Shown here in pieces: positions 63,971-64,000 of a DNA stretch of 64,000 nt; position 1 is the stretch's first letter; every line of letters starts with the position of its first letter. Below the pieces are notes generated by a model, which had not been told where the DNA came from, did not search any database, and worked only from the letters and a program-made list of their open reading frames with translations. Origin of the DNA: Bog-473 sp963766995. Its GTDB lineage: Bacteria > Actinomycetota > Acidimicrobiia > Acidimicrobiales > RAAP-2. The position numbers and the translations under genes were made by a program. The stretch covers positions 248,001-312,000 of the forward strand of contig CAVYCE010000001.1 of the NCBI GenBank assembly GCA_963766995.1. The letters are read 5' to 3'.

Positions 63971-64000
63971 CTTGAAGAACGTACTTACGTTGTGGAGACC

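Overview
The window looks like a core-genome stretch from a high-G+C actinobacterium, most probably of the class Acidimicrobiia. The evidence is indirect. It includes two LLM-class F420-type oxidoreductases, a FolP2-type dihydropteroate-synthase-like gene, a DUF3039 protein, an actinobacterial-style CadI/ArsI and ArsC pair, a primary sigma factor next to DnaG and pyruvate phosphate dikinase, and a secreted protein ending in GYW/DGGVFAFG repeats that I associate with Acidimicrobiia. I saw no insertion sequence, integrase, CRISPR array or rRNA. There are three tRNA genes: a CAT-anticodon tRNA, tRNA-Asn and tRNA-Ala.

Layout. 0-6.4 kb is a minus-strand chain of aminotransferase (cut by the left edge), LLM oxidoreductase, ROK glucokinase, SRPBCC protein, GT4 glycosyltransferase, a small Cys-rich protein, a thioredoxin-like protein, a zinc-ribbon protein and a PH/SHOCT membrane protein. 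6.4-18 kb is mixed: rhodanese, tRNA, Lon protease, DUF3039, SDR and AhpD-like genes, a methyltransferase, an actinophage-like two-gene membrane cassette, a G1 glutamic-peptidase/GYW-repeat protein, lysoplasmalogenase, a HAD protein and tRNA-Asn. 18-24 kb holds rpoD, dnaG and ppdK. 24-27.5 kb holds a MarR regulator divergent from a DrrAB-type ABC exporter, plus a sulfotransferase-like gene. 27.6-31.9 kb is a minus-strand operon of uppS (frameshifted), a membrane protein, recO, hemW and glyS. 32-39 kb holds a DinG-type helicase, YdeI, a TetR regulator with a diiron-type hydrolase behind a 24-bp palindrome, a secreted protein, an SRPBCC protein, a phosphotransferase and, further on, purU.

40-49 kb is the heat-shock and ribosome-maturation block, read from hrcA leftwards: hrcA, dnaJ, rsmE, a small HTH gene, a HIT protein, phoH, ybeY, corC and era. 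Its members are almost all joined by 4-nt stop/start overlaps, and a perfect CIRCE operator lies just upstream of hrcA. lepA lies upstream and rpsT diverges from it. 49.6-58 kb has the leftward genes cnoX-like, folP2-like and holA, then the rightward genes phosphotransferase, PAC2 and LLM oxidoreductase, then leftward leuS and tRNA-Ala. 58-64 kb has a small secreted Ig-like protein with a textbook terminator, an arsenic cluster (arsR divergent from cadI/arsI, aquaporin and arsC, with two near-identical operators between them), a sulfatase, a VOC protein and an ArsB-type permease.

No clearly new multi-gene defence or biosynthetic system is visible. The most unusual items are the single-base frameshift in the essential gene uppS, the G1 peptidase fused to GYW repeats, the phage-like membrane pair, the loss of the regulatory Thr in PPDK, and the arsenic cluster that places an aquaporin where an efflux pump is usual.
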